A DNA stretch of 64,000 nucleotides from an uncultured Veillonella sp. Its GTDB lineage: Bacteria > Bacillota > Negativicutes > Veillonellales > Veillonellaceae. This document shows, piece by piece, positions 18,376 to 26,662 of the stretch. The stretch's first letter is position 1. Each line of letters starts with the position of its first letter. The notes below the pieces were generated by a model. That model ran no database searches. It was not told the DNA's origin and saw only the letters and a list, made by a program, of their open reading frames with translations. Location of the stretch: contig CABSJL010000002.1 in NCBI GenBank assembly GCA_902478055.1, forward strand, positions 62,001 through 126,000, in the 5' to 3' direction. The position numbers were made by a program, and so were the translations under genes.

Positions 18376-19836
18376 TTATTGATTGCCACCAAGTTGTGCT
18401 AATTGTTCAGCTGCACCACTGTTTGCAATAATTTCTGCACCTTGTCCAACTGGAGTATTCAATGGAACACCTGTCAATTGTTCAAGAGCTGCAATGCTAA
18501 TATTGTAATTATAAAGAGCTTGTACATAGTTATTACGAGCATCTGTTAATTTAGTTTCCGCATCGAGTACATCAAGGTTTGTACCAACACCAGCACGATA
18601 GCGAAGTGTAGCAATACGGAAGCTTTCTTGACCTTGAGCAACTGCAGTTTGAGTGCTTTGGATTGTTTGCTCTGCAGAACGCAAATTCAAGTATGCTTTT
18701 TGTACTGCTAATAATACAGCATCAACAGTAGCTAAATTAGCCTCTTTTGCTTGTTCAAGTTGTGCATTTGCTTTTTTTATAGCATTTTGTGTTGCACCGC
18801 CATCCCATAAGCTCCAAGATGCAGTAGCACCTACACTCCAGGATTTTGTACTTGTTCCGAAGTAACCATCTGGATCGGCATAACCACGACCAGCTTTTAC
18901 AGCTACAGTTGGCAAGTAGCCAGATTTAGCGGATTTTACAGCCTCTTCTGCAGATTTTACATCAAGAGCAGATTTTACAAGGGCAGAACGGTGAAGCAAC
19001 GCATATGCTTTAGCTTGTTCCAATGTAATATTATAAGGTTTATATTGTAAGTCATGTTCTGCTGTGTTAATAGCGGTTTGTGCAGGATATGCAATGACTT
19101 GATTCAAGCTAGCCTCTGCTAAATTTGCAGAATTTTGCGCTTTTACAAGATTTGTTTCAGAATCAGCAAGATTTGTTTTAGCAGCCAATACATCAGAACT
19201 TGCTACCAAACCAACATTATATTGAGCTTGAACATTTGTTACATGACCTTGGTAATCTTTAACAGCTTGTTGAGCCACATCAACAAGATTACGATTCATG
19301 ATCAATGTATAGTAGCCACTAATAGCATCATATTTTGCTTGTTGCAATGCTTCTTCATAGCTAGCGCCAGTGCCTTCACGGGTATAACGTGCAGAATCAA
19401 TACTTGCATCAAGTTGAGGATTAAATACAGGAGCACTAATGGAGAAGTTATGACTACCAGATTTACCACGGCCAGTGTCACCGCCTGTTTTTTGAGCAGA
19501 CCAACCATAGCTTACACTAGGGTTCTTGCCTGCTGCTACTTGGCTCACTGCAGATTTAGCAGCTTCATAGCCCCATTTAGTTTGTTTTGCTGTACGGTTA
19601 TTCGCCAACGCCAACTCTATGGTACGAGTCTCATCGAGGTCCAATTTGCTCTCATATGTTTTACTATCTTGAACAGATTTTTCGGCTAATTGCTTTTGTG
19701 TTAATTGAATCGCTTCTTTTTGATATTTGCTTAATTGGTCTCCATTATTAACGGAAGTTGTAACTACATCAGCAGCCATTGCACCTGTAGTAGCTAAGGA
19801 GAGCATTACACCTAAGGATAAAACCTTTTTATTCAT
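18376..19836 (-). CDS. TolC-family outer-membrane efflux channel
   Basis: About 486 residues: a signal peptide ending AMAA, then two repeats of long helical hairpins with Ala/Gln-rich heptads, each with the beta-strand entry expected of the outer-membrane factor family (LALANNRTAKQT at the N-terminal repeat, LRYRAGVGTNLDVLDAETKLTDARNNYVQALYNYNIS near the C-terminus is the classic second repeat). TolC proteins form trimeric tunnels for type I secretion and RND/ABC efflux. The frame opens at a GTG at 19857, but GGAGG 8 nt before the ATG at 19836 marks that ATG as the start. It lies 42 bp after mlaD with no terminator between, so it is co-transcribed with the Mla genes. Confidence 0.9.
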   Translation of the reverse strand: MNKKVLSLGVMLSLATTGAMAADVVTTSVNNGDQLSKYQKEAIQLTQKQLAEKSVQDSKTYESKLDLDETRTIELALANNRTAKQTKWGYEAAKSAVSQVAAGKNPSVSYGWSAQKTGGDTGRGKSGSHNFSISAPVFNPQLDASIDSARYTREGTGASYEEALQQAKYDAISGYYTLIMNRNLVDVAQQAVKDYQGHVTNVQAQYNVGLVASSDVLAAKTNLADSETNLVKAQNSANLAEASLNQVIAYPAQTAINTAEHDLQYKPYNITLEQAKAYALLHRSALVKSALDVKSAEEAVKSAKSGYLPTVAVKAGRGYADPDGYFGTSTKSWSVGATASWSLWDGGATQNAIKKANAQLEQAKEANLATVDAVLLAVQKAYLNLRSAEQTIQSTQTAVAQGQESFRIATLRYRAGVGTNLDVLDAETKLTDARNNYVQALYNYNISIAALEQLTGVPLNTPVGQGAEIIANSGAAEQLAQLGGNQ

Positions 19837-19878
19837 AATATGTACCTCCATACTCACCTAAAGTGAATGTATTAGTCT

Positions 19879-21138
19879 TTAAAATACTTGTTTGATACCA
19901 AAGTAGGTACCACCATTCGTGGAACCGAACGGTCTGGTCATTTGAATAACCCCATAAGTATCTTTATGTAAACGTATATCACTACGAATACGATATTTGC
20001 GATTGTTAAGGTCATATACCGCTGCGGATAATGAAACTGGACCACGTAAATTATAGTCAACGCCAAGTCCTAATTCACTTTCAAAAATACCGCCCCGTAC
20101 TAGCCATTTAGAGCTAATGAATCGACCTGCATTTAAATCGAATTTAGTGCCATCGCCGATATTGGAAAGGCCAAGCTCAGCCATACCTTTATCATTATAA
20201 GCACGAACACGACCATTGATGCGGAATTCATCATCTGTTGTGTTATATAACAAATCTACAGAAGGCTCAACTTTAGTAGATGACTTTTTTTCAACATTAT
20301 TTCCATCTACTACATTTCCACTTGCATCAGTTTGATATGCTTTACCACCCATCAATTTGTTGATGCGAGCTGAAATCTGTGCCGTATTATGTAATGTTTC
20401 CTTAATATTTTCCTGTGCTTTAGGATCAGTTACAGTAGACTCCATAGAACGAGCCATATTATCTACACGATCCGTAGTTTGTTTTAAGTTAGTCAAAATA
20501 GCACGCATATCATTGCCTGCATTACCATCTGCATTAAATTGTTGAGCAGCTTGATTTAGCTGTGCCGTTACATCAGCCATATTTTGTGTAATCGCTACAG
20601 CATTATCAGCCATCGTCGCAGTAGATTGCAAGGAATGTTTAAGTGCATTTTGCGTTGCTGGATCACCAATAATATTATTGATAGATTGCAACATTTTTTC
20701 GGTGCCATCCATTAACTTTTGAGCACTTTGCATCGCTTTATCCATAGCGTCTGCACCTTCGCCCTTAACAGAGTCACCATCTTGTAAAAACACCTTAGAT
20801 TGACCTGGTGAAATTTGAATAAATTTATCACCTAAAAAACCATCTGATCCCAATGTGAACGTAGAATCACTTGGAATTTGTGTTTTTTCATCAAGCTTCA
20901 TTTTTACTACAACACCATGCGGAGTAATCTCGATATCAGAGACATTACCGATGGCCACACCTGAATATTTAACTTGATTGCCATTTTTTAGGCCATTAAC
21001 TTGAGCAAAATCGCCAGTAATCGTCATTTGTGGCTTAGCCCATATATCAATGCGACCTACAAAAAGTATTCCCGCAATAAATAGAGCTATACCTATTATT
21101 GTGAAAGCCCCTACCTTGGCCTCCGTCGTCCACTTCAT
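19879..21138 (-). CDS. mlaD: MCE-domain protein MlaD with C-terminal beta-barrel
   Basis: MlaD is the substrate-binding MCE subunit of the Mla phospholipid transporter. This 419-residue form is more than twice the length of E. coli MlaD. It has an N-terminal transmembrane helix (about 10-28), one MCE domain (about 37-115, with KYSGVAIGNVSDIEI and LGSDGFLGDKFIQISPG), a long alpha-helical, Ala/Gln/Asn-rich segment (about 128-265), and a C-terminal region (about 290-419) of alternating beta strands ending in a terminal Phe, as in outer-membrane barrels. It could therefore bridge inner and outer membranes. Starts 1 bp overlapping the mlaF stop. Such a fused MlaD has been reported in Veillonella parvula. 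Confidence 0.9.
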   Translation of the reverse strand: MKWTTEAKVGAFTIIGIALFIAGILFVGRIDIWAKPQMTITGDFAQVNGLKNGNQVKYSGVAIGNVSDIEITPHGVVVKMKLDEKTQIPSDSTFTLGSDGFLGDKFIQISPGQSKVFLQDGDSVKGEGADAMDKAMQSAQKLMDGTEKMLQSINNIIGDPATQNALKHSLQSTATMADNAVAITQNMADVTAQLNQAAQQFNADGNAGNDMRAILTNLKQTTDRVDNMARSMESTVTDPKAQENIKETLHNTAQISARINKLMGGKAYQTDASGNVVDGNNVEKKSSTKVEPSVDLLYNTTDDEFRINGRVRAYNDKGMAELGLSNIGDGTKFDLNAGRFISSKWLVRGGIFESELGLGVDYNLRGPVSLSAAVYDLNNRKYRIRSDIRLHKDTYGVIQMTRPFGSTNGGTYFGIKQVF

Positions 21139-21896
21139 TACACATCTCCCATCGCAGATACATTAATTGGTTCTGCTTCACCATGAATAAACTGTTGTAC
21201 CTTTTTATTTGTAGAATTCTTAAAGTCTATTGTATCAGAAATTTCCACAAATTTCCCCTTATCAAGTAAAGCTATGCGATTTGCCACGTAAAACGCGGAT
21301 TGCATATCATGTGTTACTACAATAGAAGTACAACCAAGCCGTTGTTGCATCCCCTTAATTAGCATACTAATCGTACCAGATGTAATAGGATCCAAGCCGG
21401 ATGAAGGTTCATCATAGAGGATTAAGCTTGGGTCTAGCGCTATGGCGCGAGCTAAGCTAACGCGCTTTTTCATACCGCCTGACAATTCGTTAGGCATATA
21501 GGATTCATACCCTTTCAAACCGACCCAATCTAGTCGCTCTGCTACAATGCGTCGTATCTCATCGTCGCCTAAGTCCGTATGTTGACGTAAGCCAAAGGCC
21601 ACGTTTTCGCCTACCGACATAGAATCAAACAGAGCAGAGTATTGGAATACCATCCCCATTTTTCTTCGTACTGTATTAAATTCATCTTCAGATAATGTTG
21701 TAATATCTGTGCCATCTACAATAATCTGTCCCGATGTAGGGCGCTGCAAGCCAATTAATAATCGAAGCAATGTACTTTTACCACTGCCACTACCACCTAA
21801 TATAACCAACGTCTCCCCATCATTGATAGTAAGATTAATGGAGTCTAAAATCACACGTGACTCATAGGCAACTACAACATCGCGTAGTTCTATCAT
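21138..21896 (-). CDS. mlaF: Mla phospholipid transporter ATPase MlaF
   Basis: A 252-residue ABC ATPase with Walker A LGGSGSGKSTLLR, signature NELSGGMKKRVSLARA, Walker B LILYDEPSSGLDP and the switch His in VVTHDM. The SGGMKKR signature and the SSGLDPI run are typical of MCE-system (Mla/Ttg2A) ATPases. It powers MlaE; genes mlaE-mlaF-mlaD are adjacent with a 1-bp overlap to mlaD. Confidence 0.95.
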   Translation of the reverse strand: MIELRDVVVAYESRVILDSINLTINDGETLVILGGSGSGKSTLLRLLIGLQRPTSGQIIVDGTDITTLSEDEFNTVRRKMGMVFQYSALFDSMSVGENVAFGLRQHTDLGDDEIRRIVAERLDWVGLKGYESYMPNELSGGMKKRVSLARAIALDPSLILYDEPSSGLDPITSGTISMLIKGMQQRLGCTSIVVTHDMQSAFYVANRIALLDKGKFVEISDTIDFKNSTNKKVQQFIHGEAEPINVSAMGDV

Positions 21897-21916
21897 AAAT
21901 CCCTCTAGCGTATCTA

Positions 21917-22678
21917 CTAATATAACAAGGTAGATAAAAAGTAATTTAATACAAATACTAAAATAATACTAGTTACTACAGAACTAGTTGTGGAAAAGCC
22001 TACGGCTTCTGCGCCCATTTTAGTTTCCATCCCCTTATAGGAGCCTACCAATGCAATAACAGCACCAAACACACTGGACTTAACTAAGCCTAATGTGAAG
22101 TCTGAAATAGTAGAAAACATTTGAATAGAATCTAAATAGGTACTTGGCGCTAAACCCTTAATTGCAGTAGCCACAAAGTAACCACCTGCAATGCCAATTA
22201 CTACACCATAAAACGCCAATATAGGCACCATAATCATACATGCTACTACACGAGGTACCACAAGATAACCAATAGGATCGACAGCCATAACACGAAGCGC
22301 ATCGATTTGTTCGGTTACCTTCATTGTACCAATTTCAGCCGTGATGGCAGCGCCAACACGGCCAGCTAGTACTACCCCTACTAAGATGGGACCTAATTCA
22401 CGTCCCATAGCAACAGCCATAAGACCACCTACAGTGCTTTGTGCACCATATGTAATCAATACATCTGTAATCTGTAAGGTCATAACTGCACCAGCAAAGA
22501 GTAACGTTAAACTGATAATCGGCAACGAATCTACGCCTAAGTGAGCCATCTGCTGAAACACATGCCACAGATTAATCATTTTCAGTTGTCTAATTGTGTG
22601 CCACACCAATAATGTAGCACTCCCCATCTGTGATAGGCCGTTCATTACAGCTCGTCCTATCGATTCTAGCCAATTCAA
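21917..22678 (-). CDS. mlaE: Mla phospholipid transporter permease MlaE
   Basis: A 253-residue membrane protein with five to six hydrophobic helices and the MlaE-family motifs GRELGPILVGVVLAGRVGAA and TEIGTMKVTEQIDALRVM. The frame starts at a TTG (22676-22678) with AGGG 8 nt upstream; an ATG 11 codons later is the alternative. It is the membrane core that contacts MlaF and MlaD. Genes for MlaA, MlaB and MlaC are not in the window. Confidence 0.95.
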   Translation of the reverse strand: MNWLESIGRAVMNGLSQMGSATLLVWHTIRQLKMINLWHVFQQMAHLGVDSLPIISLTLLFAGAVMTLQITDVLITYGAQSTVGGLMAVAMGRELGPILVGVVLAGRVGAAITAEIGTMKVTEQIDALRVMAVDPIGYLVVPRVVACMIMVPILAFYGVVIGIAGGYFVATAIKGLAPSTYLDSIQMFSTISDFTLGLVKSSVFGAVIALVGSYKGMETKMGAEAVGFSTTSSVVTSIILVFVLNYFLSTLLY

Positions 22679-22709
22679 CAGTTTAGCCCTTTCCCCTTAC
22701 ATTTTCAGC

Positions 22710-24716
22710 TTATTCAGCTGCATTAGTATCATTTACTTTAGATTCATCCTTTTTATCAGGTGTTTTTTGGTCTTGTTTATCAGATTTTTTCACATCTTGT
22801 TTATCAGACTTTTTCACATCTTTTTTACTGGATTTATCCTTTTTGGATTGGTCTTCCAATTCTAATTTATGTTCCATCTTGCTTTGATTTTTAACTTCTT
22901 TTACGCGTTTAGCTAATGCTTTATCGCGATCGGCTGGTTTCATAACATGAATTGTAAATTGACCATCACCTTGAACGATGTATTCCGTATCAATAGCAGT
23001 TTTTTCTATTTGATTATCATCGTCCTTACTAGAACTCAAATCTTCTTGACCTGTTTTTTTCTTTACATCCCCTGGCATAGGTTTTGATTCCACATCTTTA
23101 AGTTTAGCTTTTTTAACAGATTGGGAACCATCTTCATCAACAAGACTAATGCCATCTTCTAAAAACTCTACAACGATTTGATTATTTGTATCAGTCTTTT
23201 GAATTTCATCATAAAGTTCATTAAAATCTTTATGAACTTTTAAGCGACGTAAAATTTCATCAGTTAAATTATATTTTTGCTTTTCTAATACATAAGGTAA
23301 TGGGATTTCACCGCCCCCACGCACCTCTAAGGTATACTTGCCAACAGCTTGATCCTCAGGAACCTTAAAGAAGATTTGTTTAACGACCTTCTCACCGCGG
23401 AACGGCTCCAACGTTACATCTACAACGATTGTATCACCAGGGGAAACAATGGTTGAAGATGCAGAGGCATCAACAAGCTTAGCTGTTTTCTTATCTTGTG
23501 TCACCTCAGTTTCTACAGAGATGTCAGAAATTTCATAATTAATGAATCGGTTATTCATAAGAACGTCGATAACATTATAGAACTCATCAACAGCCTTCTC
23601 AGAGATAGAGTCAGAGCTATAGAACATATTAGTTCGCGTCAACGGTTTATGCTCTTTACCTCTTGGTGTGATTGTATAAGAAATGGTAGCCGTACCAGCG
23701 CCACTACGATCCAACGTTTTATTCAACATGTTATATAGAGATGTAGCCGCTAAAGTCGGTGTCATCTCACTATCTTCAATAACCTTAACAGAGCTAGTTT
23801 TATCACGCCCCATATCAAGGTCTTTCAAATGGAATCGCATAGGGATCCCTGGAGAAATCACACCAGAAACACCTGCAATACCAGCACCTCTATCTTCAGT
23901 TACAGAGCCAACTTCCTTGCCCATAGAGCCCAATTTGAAAGCAGCATCATAACTTTTAACTACTGTAAAGATGCTTGCATTATGCATGAAGTAGTTTGAG
24001 GAGCCATGTTTTAAGAATGGATGACCAAAGGCAACAATCTTTTCCCCATCTACATAGGTAACAGTACCAATGGCCCCCAGTTTTAGGTCACCATCAACTA
24101 GTAATGCTGCTACAGAACCACCGGCTTCTAGAGGTTTAGCAATTTCATCACCACTAGCACTAGCCGTATCATATGTTTCATATTTATATTGTGGCAACTT
24201 GGATTTGAAGTAATCCATGGATGCTGCATCAAAGCCATAAGCCATAAGTGGCGTGCCAAGAGGGATCAATTGTTTATCATCCCATGGTTTGGATAAGTTC
24301 TTCTCATATGGAATATTCCATAATTTCACCATATCCTCGATAGGGGTAATCATCCCAATCGTACCATCTGCAAAGCCCCAGCCATAAGCAACAGCACCAA
24401 CGAGCTTACCATTTATATATACAGGACTACCACTCATGCCATGAGCGATGCCGCCTGTTTTTTCCATAACAGGACCAGAGAACTTCGCTAAAATAAGATG
24501 ACCAGATGGTCCCTTATCCTTCATGACACCAAGTACCTTTACATCAAAGGTAGAAATGGTATCTCCTACAATTACAGTTTTTGCAATGCCTTCCATACCT
24601 GTAGTTACATCATTGACAGGCATGAAATCAACAGCCTGTGCAGCTGTAAGTGAAGTACAGAAGAAAAGCGCCAGTATCGCTTTTCTATACCGACGCCAAG
24701 AATGAGAAAACTTCAT
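22710..24716 (-). CDS. Secreted S55-peptidase-domain (SpoIVB-like) protein
   Basis: A 668-residue protein with an N-terminal signal peptide (about 11-28, ending AQA) and an S55 domain in the first half: MEGIAKTVIVGDTISTFDVKVLG, then HGMSGSPVYINGKLVGAVAYG, which contains the presumed catalytic Ser of the GMSGSP motif (93-98). B. subtilis SpoIVB, the founding member, cleaves a sporulation factor; here there is no sporulation context. The middle part holds beta-rich segments, and the C-terminal 50 residues are an extreme Lys/Asp/Ser low-complexity tail with the unit DVKKSDKQ repeated. It lies between the biotinyl-like gene (12 bp) and mlaE (31 bp) in one operon. Its substrate is unknown. Confidence 0.8.
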   Translation of the reverse strand: MKFSHSWRRYRKAILALFFCTSLTAAQAVDFMPVNDVTTGMEGIAKTVIVGDTISTFDVKVLGVMKDKGPSGHLILAKFSGPVMEKTGGIAHGMSGSPVYINGKLVGAVAYGWGFADGTIGMITPIEDMVKLWNIPYEKNLSKPWDDKQLIPLGTPLMAYGFDAASMDYFKSKLPQYKYETYDTASASGDEIAKPLEAGGSVAALLVDGDLKLGAIGTVTYVDGEKIVAFGHPFLKHGSSNYFMHNASIFTVVKSYDAAFKLGSMGKEVGSVTEDRGAGIAGVSGVISPGIPMRFHLKDLDMGRDKTSSVKVIEDSEMTPTLAATSLYNMLNKTLDRSGAGTATISYTITPRGKEHKPLTRTNMFYSSDSISEKAVDEFYNVIDVLMNNRFINYEISDISVETEVTQDKKTAKLVDASASSTIVSPGDTIVVDVTLEPFRGEKVVKQIFFKVPEDQAVGKYTLEVRGGGEIPLPYVLEKQKYNLTDEILRRLKVHKDFNELYDEIQKTDTNNQIVVEFLEDGISLVDEDGSQSVKKAKLKDVESKPMPGDVKKKTGQEDLSSSKDDDNQIEKTAIDTEYIVQGDGQFTIHVMKPADRDKALAKRVKEVKNQSKMEHKLELEDQSKKDKSSKKDVKKSDKQDVKKSDKQDQKTPDKKDESKVNDTNAAE

Positions 24717-24728
24717 TCCTTCTCTCCT

Positions 24729-25013
24729 TTATTTACTTTCTACTGTGACAACGATTTGATCACGAGAAACGTCTGAGCCCACTGTAACATTAACCGCCGT
24801 TACAGTACCAGTTACAGTAGATTTAGCAGCAGCCATAGGGCCAGCCAATGTCTCTACAGTTACCAATGTTTGACCTTCTGTTACAGCAGAGCCAACAGAA
24901 ACTGTAGAAGCAACTTTACCTGTTAATACACTTTGGTATGATACAGGGGCCGCCATTACAGAGCTAACACTTAAAATGCCTAAAGCAGCTAATGCCAACA
25001 CTACTCTTTTCAT
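24729..25013 (-). CDS. Small secreted biotinyl/lipoyl-like domain protein
   Basis: A 94-residue protein: signal peptide (1-22, ending VMAA) followed by one complete biotinyl/lipoyl-type hammerhead domain (about 28-94; GKVASTVSVGSAVTEGQTL then GTVTAVNVTVGSDVSRDQI). At the place where biotin carriers have the E-x-MKM hairpin, this protein reads ETLAGPM, so the modifiable Lys is absent and biotin or lipoate attachment is unlikely. Periplasmic location also argues against a carrier role. It is the first gene of the S55-mlaEFD-tolC operon, after a good promoter. Function unknown; a structural or adaptor role as in membrane-fusion proteins is a guess. Confidence 0.65.
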   Translation of the reverse strand: MKRVVLALAALGILSVSSVMAAPVSYQSVLTGKVASTVSVGSAVTEGQTLVTVETLAGPMAAAKSTVTGTVTAVNVTVGSDVSRDQIVVTVESK

Positions 25014-25051
25014 AACGATCCCTCCTTTTACAAAATTAGTTATGTATTTAT

Positions 25052-25080
25052 AGTATACTAAATTATTACTAATATTTCAA
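25052..25080 (-). promoter_or_regulatory. Promoter of the biotinyl-like/S55/mlaEFD/tolC operon
   Basis: Minus-strand -35 box TTGAAA (25075-25080) and -10 box TATACT (25052-25057), each one base from consensus, spaced 17 bp. It lies 39 bp upstream of the 94-residue gene. No terminator is visible from here to 18366, so about 6.7 kb may be one transcript. Confidence 0.75.
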
Positions 25081-25101
25081 ACAAAATTGTATGCAACGAA
25101 T

Positions 25102-26445
25102 TCATTTTATAATTACAATATCCTCATAGGTCGTAGGATTTGAAGTCGCTTTATGAACGTATGTATCATTGACTACTAAATCAACACTACCTTGATTCGA
25201 TAATTCAGCACCATCCACGACGCCTAGTTTGGATAATAGTTGAGCCCCTTCTTGTTGTGTAACCCCTACGGATTGAAGCCCAGCTTTATCAACAGTAAGA
25301 ACCACCAAATTATGATCTTTAGTAGTTCCTATAAAACTACGAGCTTTATTATGGGTCCCATCAGCACCAACATAGTTACCATTTTTCAAAACCATAGTAC
25401 CTGCTTGTAAAGCTGCTCCACCAGTGGTATTCACTTGTGCCAACTCCGGTCTATTTTGAATCGTAATCGGTGTGCCCACCTTTAATTTACGTAACGCATC
25501 CCTAGATTCTCCATGACCAGATAATACGTATTGGTTTTCTCCAATTTTAGAATTCCCTTTTTGACCACTAACCACCTTGCCATTAGCAACAGTCACTTCG
25601 TATCCAAAGTCATTAGTCTTTGTAGATGCCCCATACGCTGATGTATATAGAGTCAAAGCATTTTCTTTACGACTTGTATTAACAGAGGTAATCAGGAATG
25701 TATCCTTCTGTGTTTTAGCCTGTAGTAAAGGTCTTTTTTCTTCAATAAAATATCCACGATTTGGTGTATATCGCAAGGTGCCACGGTTAGAAATACGCTC
25801 TAAATCAATAGTTCCATCACTTGCTACCGAATAAGGGCGATCAAAACTACTACCTTTTACCTTTGCCCCAATTATAGCAGTATGCGATTGAACTACAGAT
25901 GATAAGGGTTTACCTTCCGAAACATGAGCGACCACCATAGATGAATCATTGTCCACAGATAATGCAAAGGCTTGGATTTTTCCTTCTGCTACAGTGTTAT
26001 TAATCTTGCTATACGTAACAGATTTATTTACATCCTTTGTTGTTTGTTGAGCATAGCTAGAAAACAAATCAACTACAATACGCGATGGCTTCTCCAATGT
26101 AAATTCATGATGTTGTACATCCTTGTTAGCCGTCAATGTTACTTGCAAAGATCCATTAACAGGTTGTAAGCCAATGCCTTTTAAAACACCTGTTTTTGTA
26201 TTATTTTGCGCTATAGGACCCGTCAATCCATTTGTAGTACCACCAAGGTTAAGTGTAAGGGCATGTGTGGACTCATTATAAGACTTAGTCCAAGATACAG
26301 GCATTTCAGATACATCCAATACAATTCGACTTGTGCCTTCATGATTAGATACACGTACGCCTGTTAAATTCCCAGCCTCAGCATAAGGTATGGTACTGCC
26401 TAGAAAACCTAAAACAGCAAAAGTCATATATAAATATCGTTTCAT
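25102..26445 (-). CDS. AMIN-domain envelope protein
   Basis: About 447 residues with a signal peptide (ending YAEA) and an N-terminal AMIN domain (about 25-130; LTGVRVSNHEGTSRIVLDVSEMPVSW and LEKPSRIVVDLFSSYAQQ). AMIN domains bind peptidoglycan or target proteins to septa and secretins. The middle is beta-rich and not recognised. The C-terminal half (about 290-447) contains KVGTPITIQNRP and GTHNKARSFIGTTKDHNLVVLTVD, which looks like a phosphodiester glycosidase (NAGPA-like) type fold, but this is tentative. The open frame begins at a TTG, but GAGGAA 6 nt before the ATG at 26445 makes that the start. It precedes the 25080 promoter. Confidence 0.7.
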   Translation of the reverse strand: MKRYLYMTFAVLGFLGSTIPYAEAGNLTGVRVSNHEGTSRIVLDVSEMPVSWTKSYNESTHALTLNLGGTTNGLTGPIAQNNTKTGVLKGIGLQPVNGSLQVTLTANKDVQHHEFTLEKPSRIVVDLFSSYAQQTTKDVNKSVTYSKINNTVAEGKIQAFALSVDNDSSMVVAHVSEGKPLSSVVQSHTAIIGAKVKGSSFDRPYSVASDGTIDLERISNRGTLRYTPNRGYFIEEKRPLLQAKTQKDTFLITSVNTSRKENALTLYTSAYGASTKTNDFGYEVTVANGKVVSGQKGNSKIGENQYVLSGHGESRDALRKLKVGTPITIQNRPELAQVNTTGGAALQAGTMVLKNGNYVGADGTHNKARSFIGTTKDHNLVVLTVDKAGLQSVGVTQQEGAQLLSKLGVVDGAELSNQGSVDLVVNDTYVHKATSNPTTYEDIVIIK

Positions 26446-26565
26446 ATACAATTCCTCTATAGCGACAAACCATATTAATAAGGTTTATTTTTATACATCA
26501 ATTTTATGCAATATACTTTTACTATAGTATACATCATAAAGATGAAAATTACAAAAAGAGGGCAC

Positions 26566-26637
26566 TAAAAAACGAAGTTACTATCTACAGTTATTCCAAT
26601 CATCAATGGCCTAACTATAAATAGCAACTTCGTCAAT
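26566..26637 (-). terminator. Extended terminator hairpin after mreB
   Basis: Outer arms ACGAAGTT (from 26572) and AACTTCGT (to 26633), inner arms CTAT/ATAG, AGTTA/TAACT and CCA/TGG form a long rod, followed on the minus strand by a run of six T. It lies 26 bp after the mreB stop. Confidence 0.75.
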
Positions 26638-26662
26638 TTACATAGTATGTCAATACAATATT

